From Bryobacterales bacterium (GTDB taxonomy: Bacteria; Acidobacteriota; Terriglobia; Bryobacterales; Bryobacteraceae): a stretch of 14,531 nt of DNA. This document shows, one piece after another, positions 5,961 to 13,783 of this stretch. A program made the position numbers and the translations under genes. The notes beneath the pieces were generated by a model. That model was given only the letters and a program-made list of their open reading frames with translations. It was not told the DNA's origin and did no database searches. The stretch spans positions 1 to 14,531 of the forward strand of contig JAEUQE010000229.1 in assembly GCA_016789785.1 (NCBI GenBank), written 5' to 3'. Positions within the stretch are counted from its first letter, which is position 1. Each line of letters opens with the position of its first letter.

Positions 5961-7268
5961 TCAGCCGGCCGCCAGCTTGCGAAATACCTTGCGAGCGGCA
6001 TCGAGCGTTTCGGCGAGCTCGCGCTCCCCGTGCACAATTGACGTGTAGATGCGCCCGTCGGGCAGCAGAAAAATCCCTTCGTCCAGCATCTCGCGAAGGA
6101 AGCTTCCGAGCAGCACTTTGTCGTCGTGAAATGTATCGCGATAACGGAGCAAGGGCTTGTGCGCAGTGAAATGCAGCGCGAACGCCGTGCCGAATCCCGA
6201 GACTGTCATCGGAATCCCCGCCTCGTTCGCGGCCTCCTGCATGCCTTTTCGCAACTCCGTTCCCATGCGATTCGCGTACGCGAGCGCGGCGCCTTCATCC
6301 TCGGCAAGAACATCCAACGTCACTCTGGCCGCGGCCATGGCCATCGGATTGCCGTTGAACGTGCCGCCAAACGCGGCCCCAGAGAGCATCATCTCCATGA
6401 TCTCCCGGCGGCCCGCGAACGCACTCAGCACGATGCCTCCCGCGATCGCCTTGCCGAACGTGGCGAGATCGGGGACCACACCGAAGTGCTGCTGCGCCCC
6501 GCCCGGCGCGATGCGAAATCCAGTGATCACTTCATCGAAGATCAGCAGTGACTCGTAGCGCTCCGTCAGCAGGCGAAGCTTGGCAAGGAAGCCAGGTTCG
6601 GGTTCCAGGCAGCCGCTGTTGCACAACACCGGCTCCGTGATCACCGCCGCGATCTCGCTTCCATATCGTGCAAACAATTTCTCCAGTGATTCAATGTCGT
6701 TCCAAGGCGCGATCACCACGTTGTCCACCGAGTTCGGCACTTGCCCCTTGGAATCGAGCGTCGGACATGGTGCATTGTCCGAGCCCATATGGTCGAGCGA
6801 CGGACGATAGCTGATCAGCTCCTGATCGTGCCAGCCGTGATAGTGGCCTTCGAAACGAAGGATGCGATGGCGGCCAGTGAACGCACGAGCCAGACGAAAC
6901 ACCGCGGCCACGGCCTCACTGCCGCTGCATGTGAACGCGCAGAGTTGCGCGCATGGAACCATGGCATGCACCCGCTCAGAGACTTCGGCTTCCAGGTCGT
7001 GCTGCGCGCCGTAGTTGTGCGGACGAGCGGCCTGCACACGCATCGCCTCCACCAGTTTCGGATGCGTGTGACCGAGAATCAGTGGCCCCCATGCCAGCGC
7101 ATAGTCGATGTATGAGTTTCCGTCGACATCCCACAGGCGAGGGCCGTTTGCGTCACGAAAGAACAAAGGCACAGGCGCCTTGGCGCGAAACGGACTGCTC
7201 ACGCCTCCGGTCAAGGTCTTGGCCGCGCGCTGCAAACGGGAGCGGGATCCAGCGTAACGATCGTTCAT
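5961..7268 (-). CDS. Class-III aminotransferase, glutamate-1-semialdehyde 2,1-aminomutase-like
   Basis: This 435-aa, PLP-dependent, fold-type-I protein is close in length to HemL (about 430). Visible motifs in order are: N-terminal LTGGVSSPFRA; DVDGNSYIDYALAWGPLILG (47-66); the phosphate-binding SGSEA (115-119); YHGWHD (143-148); DEVITGFR (245-252, with the PLP-ring Asp); and FGKAIAGG with Schiff-base Lys273. HemL moves an amino group within glutamate-1-semialdehyde for haem synthesis. Here the gene ends a hydrolase operon and no other tetrapyrrole gene is near, so a catabolic or amino-sugar aminotransferase paralog is more likely. The ATG is three bases past the esterase stop, and GGAAG inside the esterase end acts as ribosome site, implying translational coupling. 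It is the last gene of the minus-strand run and converges on the selenoprotein gene. Substrate is unknown. Confidence 0.88.
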   Translation of the reverse strand: MNDRYAGSRSRLQRAAKTLTGGVSSPFRAKAPVPLFFRDANGPRLWDVDGNSYIDYALAWGPLILGHTHPKLVEAMRVQAARPHNYGAQHDLEAEVSERVHAMVPCAQLCAFTCSGSEAVAAVFRLARAFTGRHRILRFEGHYHGWHDQELISYRPSLDHMGSDNAPCPTLDSKGQVPNSVDNVVIAPWNDIESLEKLFARYGSEIAAVITEPVLCNSGCLEPEPGFLAKLRLLTERYESLLIFDEVITGFRIAPGGAQQHFGVVPDLATFGKAIAGGIVLSAFAGRREIMEMMLSGAAFGGTFNGNPMAMAAARVTLDVLAEDEGAALAYANRMGTELRKGMQEAANEAGIPMTVSGFGTAFALHFTAHKPLLRYRDTFHDDKVLLGSFLREMLDEGIFLLPDGRIYTSIVHGERELAETLDAARKVFRKLAAG

Positions 7269-7271
7269 ACT

Positions 7272-8768
7272 CTACTTCCAGGAGTCGGTGCGGAAGGGCA
7301 CGGCGGGGAGACCTTCGCGATTGATTAGTGTAGCAACCGGGTCGTTTTCCCACGCATAGCGGACGGCCAAGGGATCGGCCACCATGGAACTCGTCACCAC
7401 CACGGTATTGCCTTCAATGTGCGCTTCGGCCTTGTAGAACGTACCGTCCTCACCAGCGACACGGAAACCCGTCAGAGGCGCGCCCTCGCGCGTGGCGAGG
7501 CCAGAGCCAACATGGTGGAACCAGACCTTGAGTGCGCCGTTACTCTTCGTCAACTGCCGGAACACCGGACCCGAGTGCACCACACGCTCGCCATAGGCAA
7601 CCGCTCGCGCTGACAATGCGAGCCGCTTGCCGACCGTCAGCTTGTCCTTCGGATGGATGTCGTTGCTCTCGCCGACGTCGATGGCCAGCGCCTGTCCGGT
7701 ATTGGCGATTTCCAGCGTGCGCGTCTGCGAGTCGCGCACCACCGCCCATGGATTGTTGTTCTGGAACGCGGCAAGCTGCACCCACAGGAACGGAAACTGC
7801 CCGATGCCCCACTCCCTCCGCCAATCGAGAATCATCTCCGCAAACAGGTGGCGGTAGAGTTCGTTGTCAACCGGACCAGCGTTCGCTTCGCCTTGATACC
7901 AGATGGCGCCCTGGATCGTATAGGGCGTAAGCGGCGCGATCATCCCGTTGTAGAGGCCAGACGGTGTGTGCGTGTCGCCTGGCGCGCCTCGCGGTGCACG
8001 GGGCGCCGCCGGCACTGGCTTGCCTTGCGCCTTTGCCTGCGCGGCCTGCCGCTTGAATTCCGCCTGCGCCTTTTCAAAACGCGCCTGCGCCTCCGGATAC
8101 GCAGCCAGAGCCTTGTCCCATTGGTCGAAGTAGTACTTCAACATGGAGTTCGCTTCCAGCGAAGGACGGCTGGTCCACGCTTGCGCGGGCGTGCCTCCAA
8201 CGGCAGACTGCAGAATACCGACCGGCACATTTCGCGTAAGGTGAATGTCGCGCGCGAAGAAGTAGCCCACCCCAGAGAAGGCAGGCGCGTTCTCCGGCGT
8301 GCAGATCTTCCAGCTTCCTTCCACATCGTCCATCGGCTGCTCGGCCACCTTCGTCTTCACCTGGAAGAACCGGATGCCGGGGTGGTTCGCCTGCGCCGCT
8401 TCGGCTTCCGCATTCTTGGAAGCGCGCAGCGCCCATGCCATATTGCTCTGTCCGGACGCGACCCACACTTCCCCCACCAAAACATTCTTGATGGTGATTG
8501 TATTGGAGGCCGCGATGGTCATCTCGTAGGGACCGCCCGCCATCATGGGCGAAATCCATACCTGCCACTTCCCATCGCTATTCGCGGCGGTTTCCTCGGT
8601 CTGGCCAAGAAACGTGACCTTGACCTTTTCACCATTGTCCGCCTTGCCCCAGATGCGCACCGGCGCGCCTTGCTGGATCACCATGTTGTCGGAGATCAGC
8701 GCGGGCAGGCTCACTGCCGCTTGCAGGTCGAGTCCTATGAGAATCGCGAGAACGCTGGTCAGTCGCAT
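7272..8768 (-). CDS. Secreted sialate O-acetylesterase (SASA domain)
   Basis: The 498-aa protein starts at ATG 8768 behind GAGGTG eight bases upstream. Residues 1-18 form a signal peptide, so it acts outside the cytoplasm. An N-terminal beta-sandwich-like part (about 20-98, ISDNMVIQQGAPVRIWGKAD) precedes the SGNH/GDSL-type hydrolase core. The core has nucleophile Ser108 in GQSNM (106-110), the oxyanion region around GGTPAQAWTS (191-200), AIWYQGEANA (288-297) and the Asp-His pair DIHP (370-373). Family members remove O-acetyl groups from sialic acids or from other acetylated glycans such as xylan. Residues 220-265 form an Ala/Gln/Lys/Pro-rich segment (FEKAQAEFKRQAAQAKAQGK then PVPAAPRAPRGAPGD), probably a coiled or disordered insert in the catalytic domain. 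It lies 20 bp after the first sulfatase and 3 bp before the aminotransferase, so it is part of the operon. The substrate is not determined. Confidence 0.92.
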   Translation of the reverse strand: MRLTSVLAILIGLDLQAAVSLPALISDNMVIQQGAPVRIWGKADNGEKVKVTFLGQTEETAANSDGKWQVWISPMMAGGPYEMTIAASNTITIKNVLVGEVWVASGQSNMAWALRASKNAEAEAAQANHPGIRFFQVKTKVAEQPMDDVEGSWKICTPENAPAFSGVGYFFARDIHLTRNVPVGILQSAVGGTPAQAWTSRPSLEANSMLKYYFDQWDKALAAYPEAQARFEKAQAEFKRQAAQAKAQGKPVPAAPRAPRGAPGDTHTPSGLYNGMIAPLTPYTIQGAIWYQGEANAGPVDNELYRHLFAEMILDWRREWGIGQFPFLWVQLAAFQNNNPWAVVRDSQTRTLEIANTGQALAIDVGESNDIHPKDKLTVGKRLALSARAVAYGERVVHSGPVFRQLTKSNGALKVWFHHVGSGLATREGAPLTGFRVAGEDGTFYKAEAHIEGNTVVVTSSMVADPLAVRYAWENDPVATLINREGLPAVPFRTDSWK

Positions 8769-8788
8769 GTTTTGTTCACCTCAGTTCT

Positions 8789-10204
8789 TCAAACCGCTGA
8801 CTGTTCCGTCACGGGAAGGGAAGCCTGTTTCTTCCTCTGCTGCGCCGGGAGCCAATCTTCGAGTTCTTTCCAATTGTCCTTCACCCGATCCATGTGCTTC
8901 TCAATCGTCGCATCGAAGCGGGCTCTGATCTTGCGGTGAGCCTCGCTGTCAATGAGGTTGCGCTGCTCGAATGGATCGCTCTTCAGATCGTAAAGCACCC
9001 ACGGCCGGTCCTGAAAGCGAGCGTACTTATAGCGCCGCGTCCGCAGACCTCGCCAGCAATCCCACTCGTTCATCTCCGTCTTGGTGTAGATCATGAGCAT
9101 CGCTTCCTCAGGCGTCTTCTTCGACTTGCCGAGGATGTAGTCTGCGTAATTGAAGCCTTGCATCTCATGCGGCACCTCGACGCCGCAGAGGCCAAGCAGC
9201 GTGGGCACCGCGTCAATGTGCGAGAAGAGCGCGTCAAGCTTGCGGCCCGCGCGAATTGCGCGCGGCCATCGCACGATTCCCGGAACCTGCGTCGATTCTT
9301 CCCAAGGCTTGCGCTTCAGAAACGTGCCTTGCGAACCGAGCATGTCGCCGTGATCGGAGAGGAAGTAGACGATCGTGTTGTCGCGCTGTCCGAGTTCATC
9401 GAGCCGCTTCAAGATGCGCCCAACTTCGCTGTCGAGGAAGTTGATCGCCGAATAGTAGCCCGCAATGTCCTTGCGTGTGCCGAAGCGTTTCGCGCCATCC
9501 TTCCAGTTGGGCCGGAGCGTCACGTCTTCGGGGCGGTAGTCCTTTTCGTGCCCGGGCGGCAGGAGGTAGGGGTCGTGCGGAGGCGTGTGCTGAACGTAGA
9601 GACAGAAGGGCTGCTTGCGATCGCGGGCTTTCTCGAGAAACTCGATGCTGAGATCGGTCCACGCGATCGAGTCGTAGCCTTTGATCGGAACCGGCGTGGG
9701 ATCATCGCGGAAGTACTGCGAGTTGAAGTAGGCGTGGCTGCAGATGTTCGCGCCCCAGTATTCGAAGCCCTGCCGCGCGGGTCCCGGAGGCACGAAGCCG
9801 GGCATGCGCGGACCTCCATGCAGATGCCACTTGCCCACGAAGCCCGTGTAGTAGCCGGTCTTTTGCAGTACCTTCGCGATGGTCGGCTGGTCCTGTTTGA
9901 GCGGCACGTCGTTGACCGGGGTTCCGTTCTGATGCGGATAGCGTCCACTCAGGAGGATGCCTCGCGCCGGAGTGCAAACGGGACAATTGGCCACCGCGTT
10001 GGTGAAGAGCACGCCCTCCGAGGCGAGCTTGTCGAGCACTGGAGTGCGCACCTGCGAATTGCCCATGCAGCCGAGGTCCTGCGCGCGCCACTGATCGGGC
10101 ATCACGAACAGGATGTTGGGTGGTTCATTCTTGCCCGCCCCGCGCAGAACCGCGGGCGCCGTTGCGAGGAATTCGCGCCTTCCGAGTTGCATGACTCCCG
10201 ACAT
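8789..10204 (-). CDS. Type I sulfatase, Tat-exported (C-T-P-A-R active site)
   Basis: This 471-aa arylsulfatase-family enzyme hydrolyses sulfate esters, probably from a polysaccharide. MQLGRREFLATAPAVL is a twin-arginine-like signal (RRxFL), so the protein is likely exported folded. PPNILFVMPDQWRAQDLGC holds the metal-binding N-terminal strand. The catalytic segment NCPVCTPARGILLSGRYP places Cys77 in the C-x-P-x-R consensus. This Cys must be converted to formylglycine by a generating enzyme that is not in this window. Further motifs are GKWHLHGG, HDPYLLPPGHEKDY and FLSDHGDMLG, a metal site. The start is uncertain: ATG 10204 follows AGCGGATACA, ATG 10192 (closer to the RR motif) has GGGAG only two bases before it, and the frame itself runs open to 10282. 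It follows the second sulfatase by 40 bp. Confidence 0.92.
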   Translation of the reverse strand: MSGVMQLGRREFLATAPAVLRGAGKNEPPNILFVMPDQWRAQDLGCMGNSQVRTPVLDKLASEGVLFTNAVANCPVCTPARGILLSGRYPHQNGTPVNDVPLKQDQPTIAKVLQKTGYYTGFVGKWHLHGGPRMPGFVPPGPARQGFEYWGANICSHAYFNSQYFRDDPTPVPIKGYDSIAWTDLSIEFLEKARDRKQPFCLYVQHTPPHDPYLLPPGHEKDYRPEDVTLRPNWKDGAKRFGTRKDIAGYYSAINFLDSEVGRILKRLDELGQRDNTIVYFLSDHGDMLGSQGTFLKRKPWEESTQVPGIVRWPRAIRAGRKLDALFSHIDAVPTLLGLCGVEVPHEMQGFNYADYILGKSKKTPEEAMLMIYTKTEMNEWDCWRGLRTRRYKYARFQDRPWVLYDLKSDPFEQRNLIDSEAHRKIRARFDATIEKHMDRVKDNWKELEDWLPAQQRKKQASLPVTEQSAV

Positions 10205-10244
10205 TGTATCCGCTTGATGGACTCTGCTACTCCGAACGCCGCGA

Positions 10245-11543
10245 CTACACGGGCCGGGGCGCCGCGCGATCGTCGAACTCATCCTGCAACGCGGCCATGC
10301 GCTTCTTGAGGCGCTCCACGTGGGCGGCGGAACCGCCGTTCTGCGAGAGATCGTTCAACTCCCAGGGATCGTTCTTTAGATCAAAAAGCTGATAGCGGTT
10401 GATCTTCGGATACCACATCAGCTTCCAACGATCGTCACGCGTCATGCGCTGGCAATCGCGATAAAGGGCGAAGAGCGAATCGCGCACGTGTTTGGACTGG
10501 CCTCGAATGACCGGCGCAAGGCTCCGGCCTTCCACACCCTCCGGCACGGCGATCCCAGCGAGATCGCACAGAGTCGGAAAGGTGTCCATCACATAGGAGA
10601 GCGCCTGATGCCGGCGCGGTCGAATGCCCGGCCCCGCGATCATCATCGGCGGCTTCACATGCTCGTAGAGATTCTGCTTCCCCATCAGACCGTGGCAGCC
10701 GCCAACAGCGAGCCCTTGATCGCTGGTGAACACGATGATCGTACTGGCGGCCTGGCCGGTTTCGTTCAGTGCGGCAAGCACGCGGCCCACTTCATGATCG
10801 AGGCACGAGATTGTGCCGTAGTATTCGGCAAGGTGGCGGCGCATCTCCTCCGGCGTGCGCGGAAACGAAGCAAGCAACTCATCGCGCACCTTGAGTTCGC
10901 CGTTGTCGAAGGGATGTTGCGGCATGAAGTTCTTTGGCAACGTGATGCGCGAGGGATCGTACATGTCCATGAACTGCTTCGGCGCAACACGAGGATCATG
11001 CGGAACCGGCGGCGCCATATAAGCGAAGAAAGGCTCACCGGGCTTGCGCTCCTTCACGAATCGAATGACGGCATCGGCATGGAGACGGCTCTGATCCGCG
11101 CGCTCTTGCGTGAGTTGCTCCGCGTAGATGGTGGTTTGAAAAGCCTCGCTCGCGGGCAGGAAGGTGTTGCCACGCTTGCCAACATGAAACGTCGAGTAAC
11201 CCGCTTTCTCAAATGCTTTCGCAAGCAGTGGATAGTTGCCGCTCTTGTCGTTGCGGTCCGGAATGCGGAACACACTGCGACCGGTCATGAGTTGTGTACG
11301 GCTCGGCAGACAAACCGCGCCGATCATGCTGCCCTGGCAGTAATGATTCTGGAAAACGGCGCTGCGTGAGGCGAGTTGATCGAGGTTCGGCGTGCGGATC
11401 TCGCGGTTGCCCAATGCGGCGATGGTGTCCCAACGTTGATCGTCCGCATTGATCAGCAGCACGCTGAGCGAGCGGCGGCTTTGGGCGGCCACCGGAACAC
11501 CGGCGGATAGAGCAAGCCACTGACGGCGATTGATCGGGTTCAT
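10245..11543 (-). CDS. Type I sulfatase, Tat-exported (C-L-P-S-R active site), iduronate/heparan-type
   Basis: This 432-aa sulfatase starts at ATG 11543 with AAGGA nine bases upstream. INRRQWLALSAGVPVAA is a twin-arginine-like signal (RRxWL). SVLLINADDQRWD (about 27-39) carries the N-terminal metal aspartates, and Cys78 lies in VCLPSRTQLMTGR, the classical C-x-P-S-R formylglycine site. FHVGKRGNT, PPVPHDPRVAP and FTSDQGLAVGGCHGLMGKQN follow the family order, ending with YQLFDLKNDPWELNDL. The short form and the DDQRWD/ALGN pattern are closest in feel to iduronate-2-sulfatase or N-sulfoglucosamine sulfohydrolase groups; the exact substrate is inference. It shares little with the neighbouring sulfatase beyond the family core (CLPSR against CTPAR), so the pair is not a fresh duplication. 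It lies 44 bp after selA. Confidence 0.93.
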   Translation of the reverse strand: MNPINRRQWLALSAGVPVAAQSRRSLSVLLINADDQRWDTIAALGNREIRTPNLDQLASRSAVFQNHYCQGSMIGAVCLPSRTQLMTGRSVFRIPDRNDKSGNYPLLAKAFEKAGYSTFHVGKRGNTFLPASEAFQTTIYAEQLTQERADQSRLHADAVIRFVKERKPGEPFFAYMAPPVPHDPRVAPKQFMDMYDPSRITLPKNFMPQHPFDNGELKVRDELLASFPRTPEEMRRHLAEYYGTISCLDHEVGRVLAALNETGQAASTIIVFTSDQGLAVGGCHGLMGKQNLYEHVKPPMMIAGPGIRPRRHQALSYVMDTFPTLCDLAGIAVPEGVEGRSLAPVIRGQSKHVRDSLFALYRDCQRMTRDDRWKLMWYPKINRYQLFDLKNDPWELNDLSQNGGSAAHVERLKKRMAALQDEFDDRAAPRPV

Positions 11544-11587
11544 GTGCGTGGTTCCTTCGTATCAGGATTGGAACCACGGCCGCAAGT

Positions 11588-12910
11588 TCAGTGAAGCAGC
11601 GATCGCAGCCGTTCGCGCAGCACGGGCTCTTCGGCTTCGCTCACCGTGCGCAAGTCCAGCATCAGCCTTCCACCTTCAATCGTCGCGATCACTGCAGGAT
11701 CGCCTTCGCGGAGATTGCGCTCCCATGCCGTCACCGAAGGGCTTTCGATAGCGATGCGATAGGCCGGCAAGGTCTGCATCGGCGTCGATCCGCCTCCAAT
11801 CACGGACTCACCTGGCACCACTTCGGCATTCAACTCCGGGACCGCGTCCACAAGCGCCTGCGCGCGGCGTCGAAGCTCCTCCGCTGGAATGCGGATCATC
11901 CGCAGAGCGGGAATCGCGTCATACCGCTCCCAAACATAATGGCGCAAGGTTGTTTCAAGCGACTGAATGATCAGCTTGTCCGCACGCAGCGCGCGGAACA
12001 TCGGATTCCGCCGGATGCTGTCGAGCAGGGCGGCTTCGCCGGCAATCACGCCGGCCTGTGGCCCGCCCAGCAGTTTGTCGCAACTGAAGCTCACCAAACC
12101 CACACCATCGCGCAGACACTCCTGCACGCAAGGTTCGTGAATTCCGTAAGGAGCCAGGTCCAGCAGACAACCGCTGCCAAGATCCTCGTACACGGGAACC
12201 GATCGTTCCTTGCCGAGCGCGACGATTTCGGCACGCGAGGGCTGGCCCGCGAATCCGTCAATGCGGAAGTTGCTCGGATGTACGATCAGCAGGAGAGCCG
12301 TACGATCGGTAATGGCGTCGCGATAGTCTTCCATGCGTGTGCGATTCGTGGTGCCGACTTCGCGCAGCACAACGCCCGCGCGAAGCATGATGTCCGGAAT
12401 GCGGAACCCGTCGCCAATCTCCACCAACTGGCCGCGCGAGACGATCACCTCCGCCCCCGCCGCCAACTCGTTCAACACCAGATACACGGCCGCGGCGTTG
12501 TTGTTCACCACGATGCCGGGCTTTCCAAGCAATCTCTCGAAAAGCTGCTTCGTATGGGTGTCGCGCTTGCCTCGCCGCCCCGTCTCGAGGTCGTACTCGA
12601 GATTGGAGTAACTCCCGCCAGGGCTCGCTCCGGCAAGCGGTGCGCGTCCGAGGTTCGTATGCAGGATCACGCCTGTCGCGTTGATCACCGGACGCAGTGA
12701 CGGCTGGTCCAACAGGCGCAGGCGCTCCATCACCGCGGCAGGAATGCCGGCAGGATCCACCGCGGAGCCGCGCATCACTCCGGCGCGGGCCGCCGCAATA
12801 GCGGCACGCACTTCCGTTATCAGGAGTTGCCACGGAACACCCGCCGTATGTGGGGCGACTTGCTGAGCCACCTCATCGACGGAAGGCAACTGCCGGAGAA
12901 GCTCATTCAT
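11588..12910 (-). CDS. selA: L-seryl-tRNA(Sec) selenium transferase (selenocysteine synthase)
   Basis: SelA converts Ser-tRNA(Sec) to Sec-tRNA(Sec) using selenophosphate and PLP. The 440-aa length is close to the family's ~460. The N-terminal helical, tRNA-binding part is present (MNELLRQLPSVDEVAQQV). The PLP fold-type-I core follows: RPVINATGVILHTNLGRAPL (73-92), YSNLEYDLETGRRGKRD (101-117), VVNNNAAAVYLVLN (134-147), VIVSRGQLVEIGDGFRIPDI, LREVGTTNRTRMEDY, then Lys279 in SFSCDKLLGGPQAG as the Schiff-base lysine. Because the N-terminal domain and all key motifs are intact, this is true SelA rather than a SelA-like PLP protein of amino-sugar catabolism. The ATG lies 15 bp after the PIG-L stop with no good Shine-Dalgarno, so translation is probably coupled. 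It is an unusual member of a glycan-hydrolase operon. selB and selD are not in the window. It agrees with the Sec codon found at 5628. Confidence 0.93.
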   Translation of the reverse strand: MNELLRQLPSVDEVAQQVAPHTAGVPWQLLITEVRAAIAAARAGVMRGSAVDPAGIPAAVMERLRLLDQPSLRPVINATGVILHTNLGRAPLAGASPGGSYSNLEYDLETGRRGKRDTHTKQLFERLLGKPGIVVNNNAAAVYLVLNELAAGAEVIVSRGQLVEIGDGFRIPDIMLRAGVVLREVGTTNRTRMEDYRDAITDRTALLLIVHPSNFRIDGFAGQPSRAEIVALGKERSVPVYEDLGSGCLLDLAPYGIHEPCVQECLRDGVGLVSFSCDKLLGGPQAGVIAGEAALLDSIRRNPMFRALRADKLIIQSLETTLRHYVWERYDAIPALRMIRIPAEELRRRAQALVDAVPELNAEVVPGESVIGGGSTPMQTLPAYRIAIESPSVTAWERNLREGDPAVIATIEGGRLMLDLRTVSEAEEPVLRERLRSLLH

Positions 12911-12925
12911 CGGTTTCGGTGGCGT

Positions 12926-13783
12926 CTACTTCGGGAACATCGCGCGCAGTTCGTCCAGCTTCGGTTGGCGGCCGTACTCACAAAGCTCGAACGTCTCCAC
13001 GCGCACCACCTTCGCCGCGGCTTCCTTGCCGTAACGCAGTTCGAGTGCGGCGCGGACATCGGGCGCCACGGGACGCGTGCGCATCTTCGAAAGCCAATCC
13101 TTGCGCGCCACTTTGTCCTTCGGCACCTGGTCGAGATTGCCGTCCACCCAAGGCAGCCATTCATAAAACTGCGAGACATGCGCATCCAGCGCGTTCACTT
13201 TCCGTTCCCATACATCGTCGATGGCCACGGCGACATCCGCACGGAACGGCGCGGGCTTCTGAAAATGATCCTGGTAGTAGAGGAAGATCGGGTTCTTGCG
13301 CAGCGGTGGAACATCGGGCGTCACGTTCGGCACCACCACCATGTACGCCGCATCCTGCACCAGCACGCCCGTGTAGCGATGGTCGGGATGATAGTCGTTG
13401 GGGCGCGGCGCAATCACGATATCGGCATTCCAGCGGCGAATGGCTCGAATGATCTGCTTGCGCACTTCCACGTTGGGCGTGAGTTCGCCATCGTGATTGT
13501 CGAGCACTTCGTATTCCTCAATGCCGAGGCGGCGCGCCGATTCCTGGGTCTCGAGATAGCGGCGCTTGGCCAGCATGCCGCCGCCTTCGTTCTGATGGCC
13601 CGCGTCTCCGTTGGTCACGGAGAGGAACTTCACCTTATGGCCCGCTTTGGCAAACTTCGCGGCGGTTCCCGCGAACTTGATGTCGCAATCGTCGGGATGC
13701 GCTCCAATCGCGATGATCCGAAGCTGTTGCGCACTCGCGGTGAGCGCGGCAACCAGGAAGAGTCCAGCTACTTTCTTGTCCAT
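12926..13783 (-). CDS. PIG-L (LmbE-like) N-acetylglucosamine-type deacetylase, secreted
   Basis: This 285-aa Zn-dependent deacetylase family protein has an N-terminal signal peptide (MDKKVAGLFLVAALTASAQQ). The family zinc motif A-H-P-D-D is at residues 28-32, followed by CD, and the second motif H-P-D-H is at 132-135 in APRPNDYHPDHRYTG. Other family segments are SVTNGDAGHQ (55-64) and ESARRLGI. Members remove N-acetyl groups from GlcNAc-containing sugars, and the context suggests a glycan substrate, which is inference. The start chosen is ATG 13783, which overlaps the end of the S9 peptidase gene by 16 bp; a TTG at 13795 would add four residues. GGATAAG lies just upstream. The overlap and the 15-bp gap to selA place it in the same transcription unit. 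The SelA next to it shares no functional link that I can see. Confidence 0.9.
   Translation of the reverse strand: MDKKVAGLFLVAALTASAQQLRIIAIGAHPDDCDIKFAGTAAKFAKAGHKVKFLSVTNGDAGHQNEGGGMLAKRRYLETQESARRLGIEEYEVLDNHDGELTPNVEVRKQIIRAIRRWNADIVIAPRPNDYHPDHRYTGVLVQDAAYMVVVPNVTPDVPPLRKNPIFLYYQDHFQKPAPFRADVAVAIDDVWERKVNALDAHVSQFYEWLPWVDGNLDQVPKDKVARKDWLSKMRTRPVAPDVRAALELRYGKEAAAKVVRVETFELCEYGRQPKLDELRAMFPK

Noticed and set aside
7653..8939. 428-codon plus-strand frame over the esterase
   Set aside because: A GC-driven shadow; the minus strand carries the full SASA motif set.
8894..10309. 471-codon plus-strand frame over the first sulfatase
   Set aside because: An antisense shadow, Arg/Val/Leu-rich with no motifs, overlapping a clear sulfatase.
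11588..12910. Alternative reading as a SelA-like PLP enzyme of sugar-acid catabolism
   Set aside because: Length, N-terminal domain and the full set of SelA motifs including Lys279 fit true SelA, and a Sec codon lies nearby.
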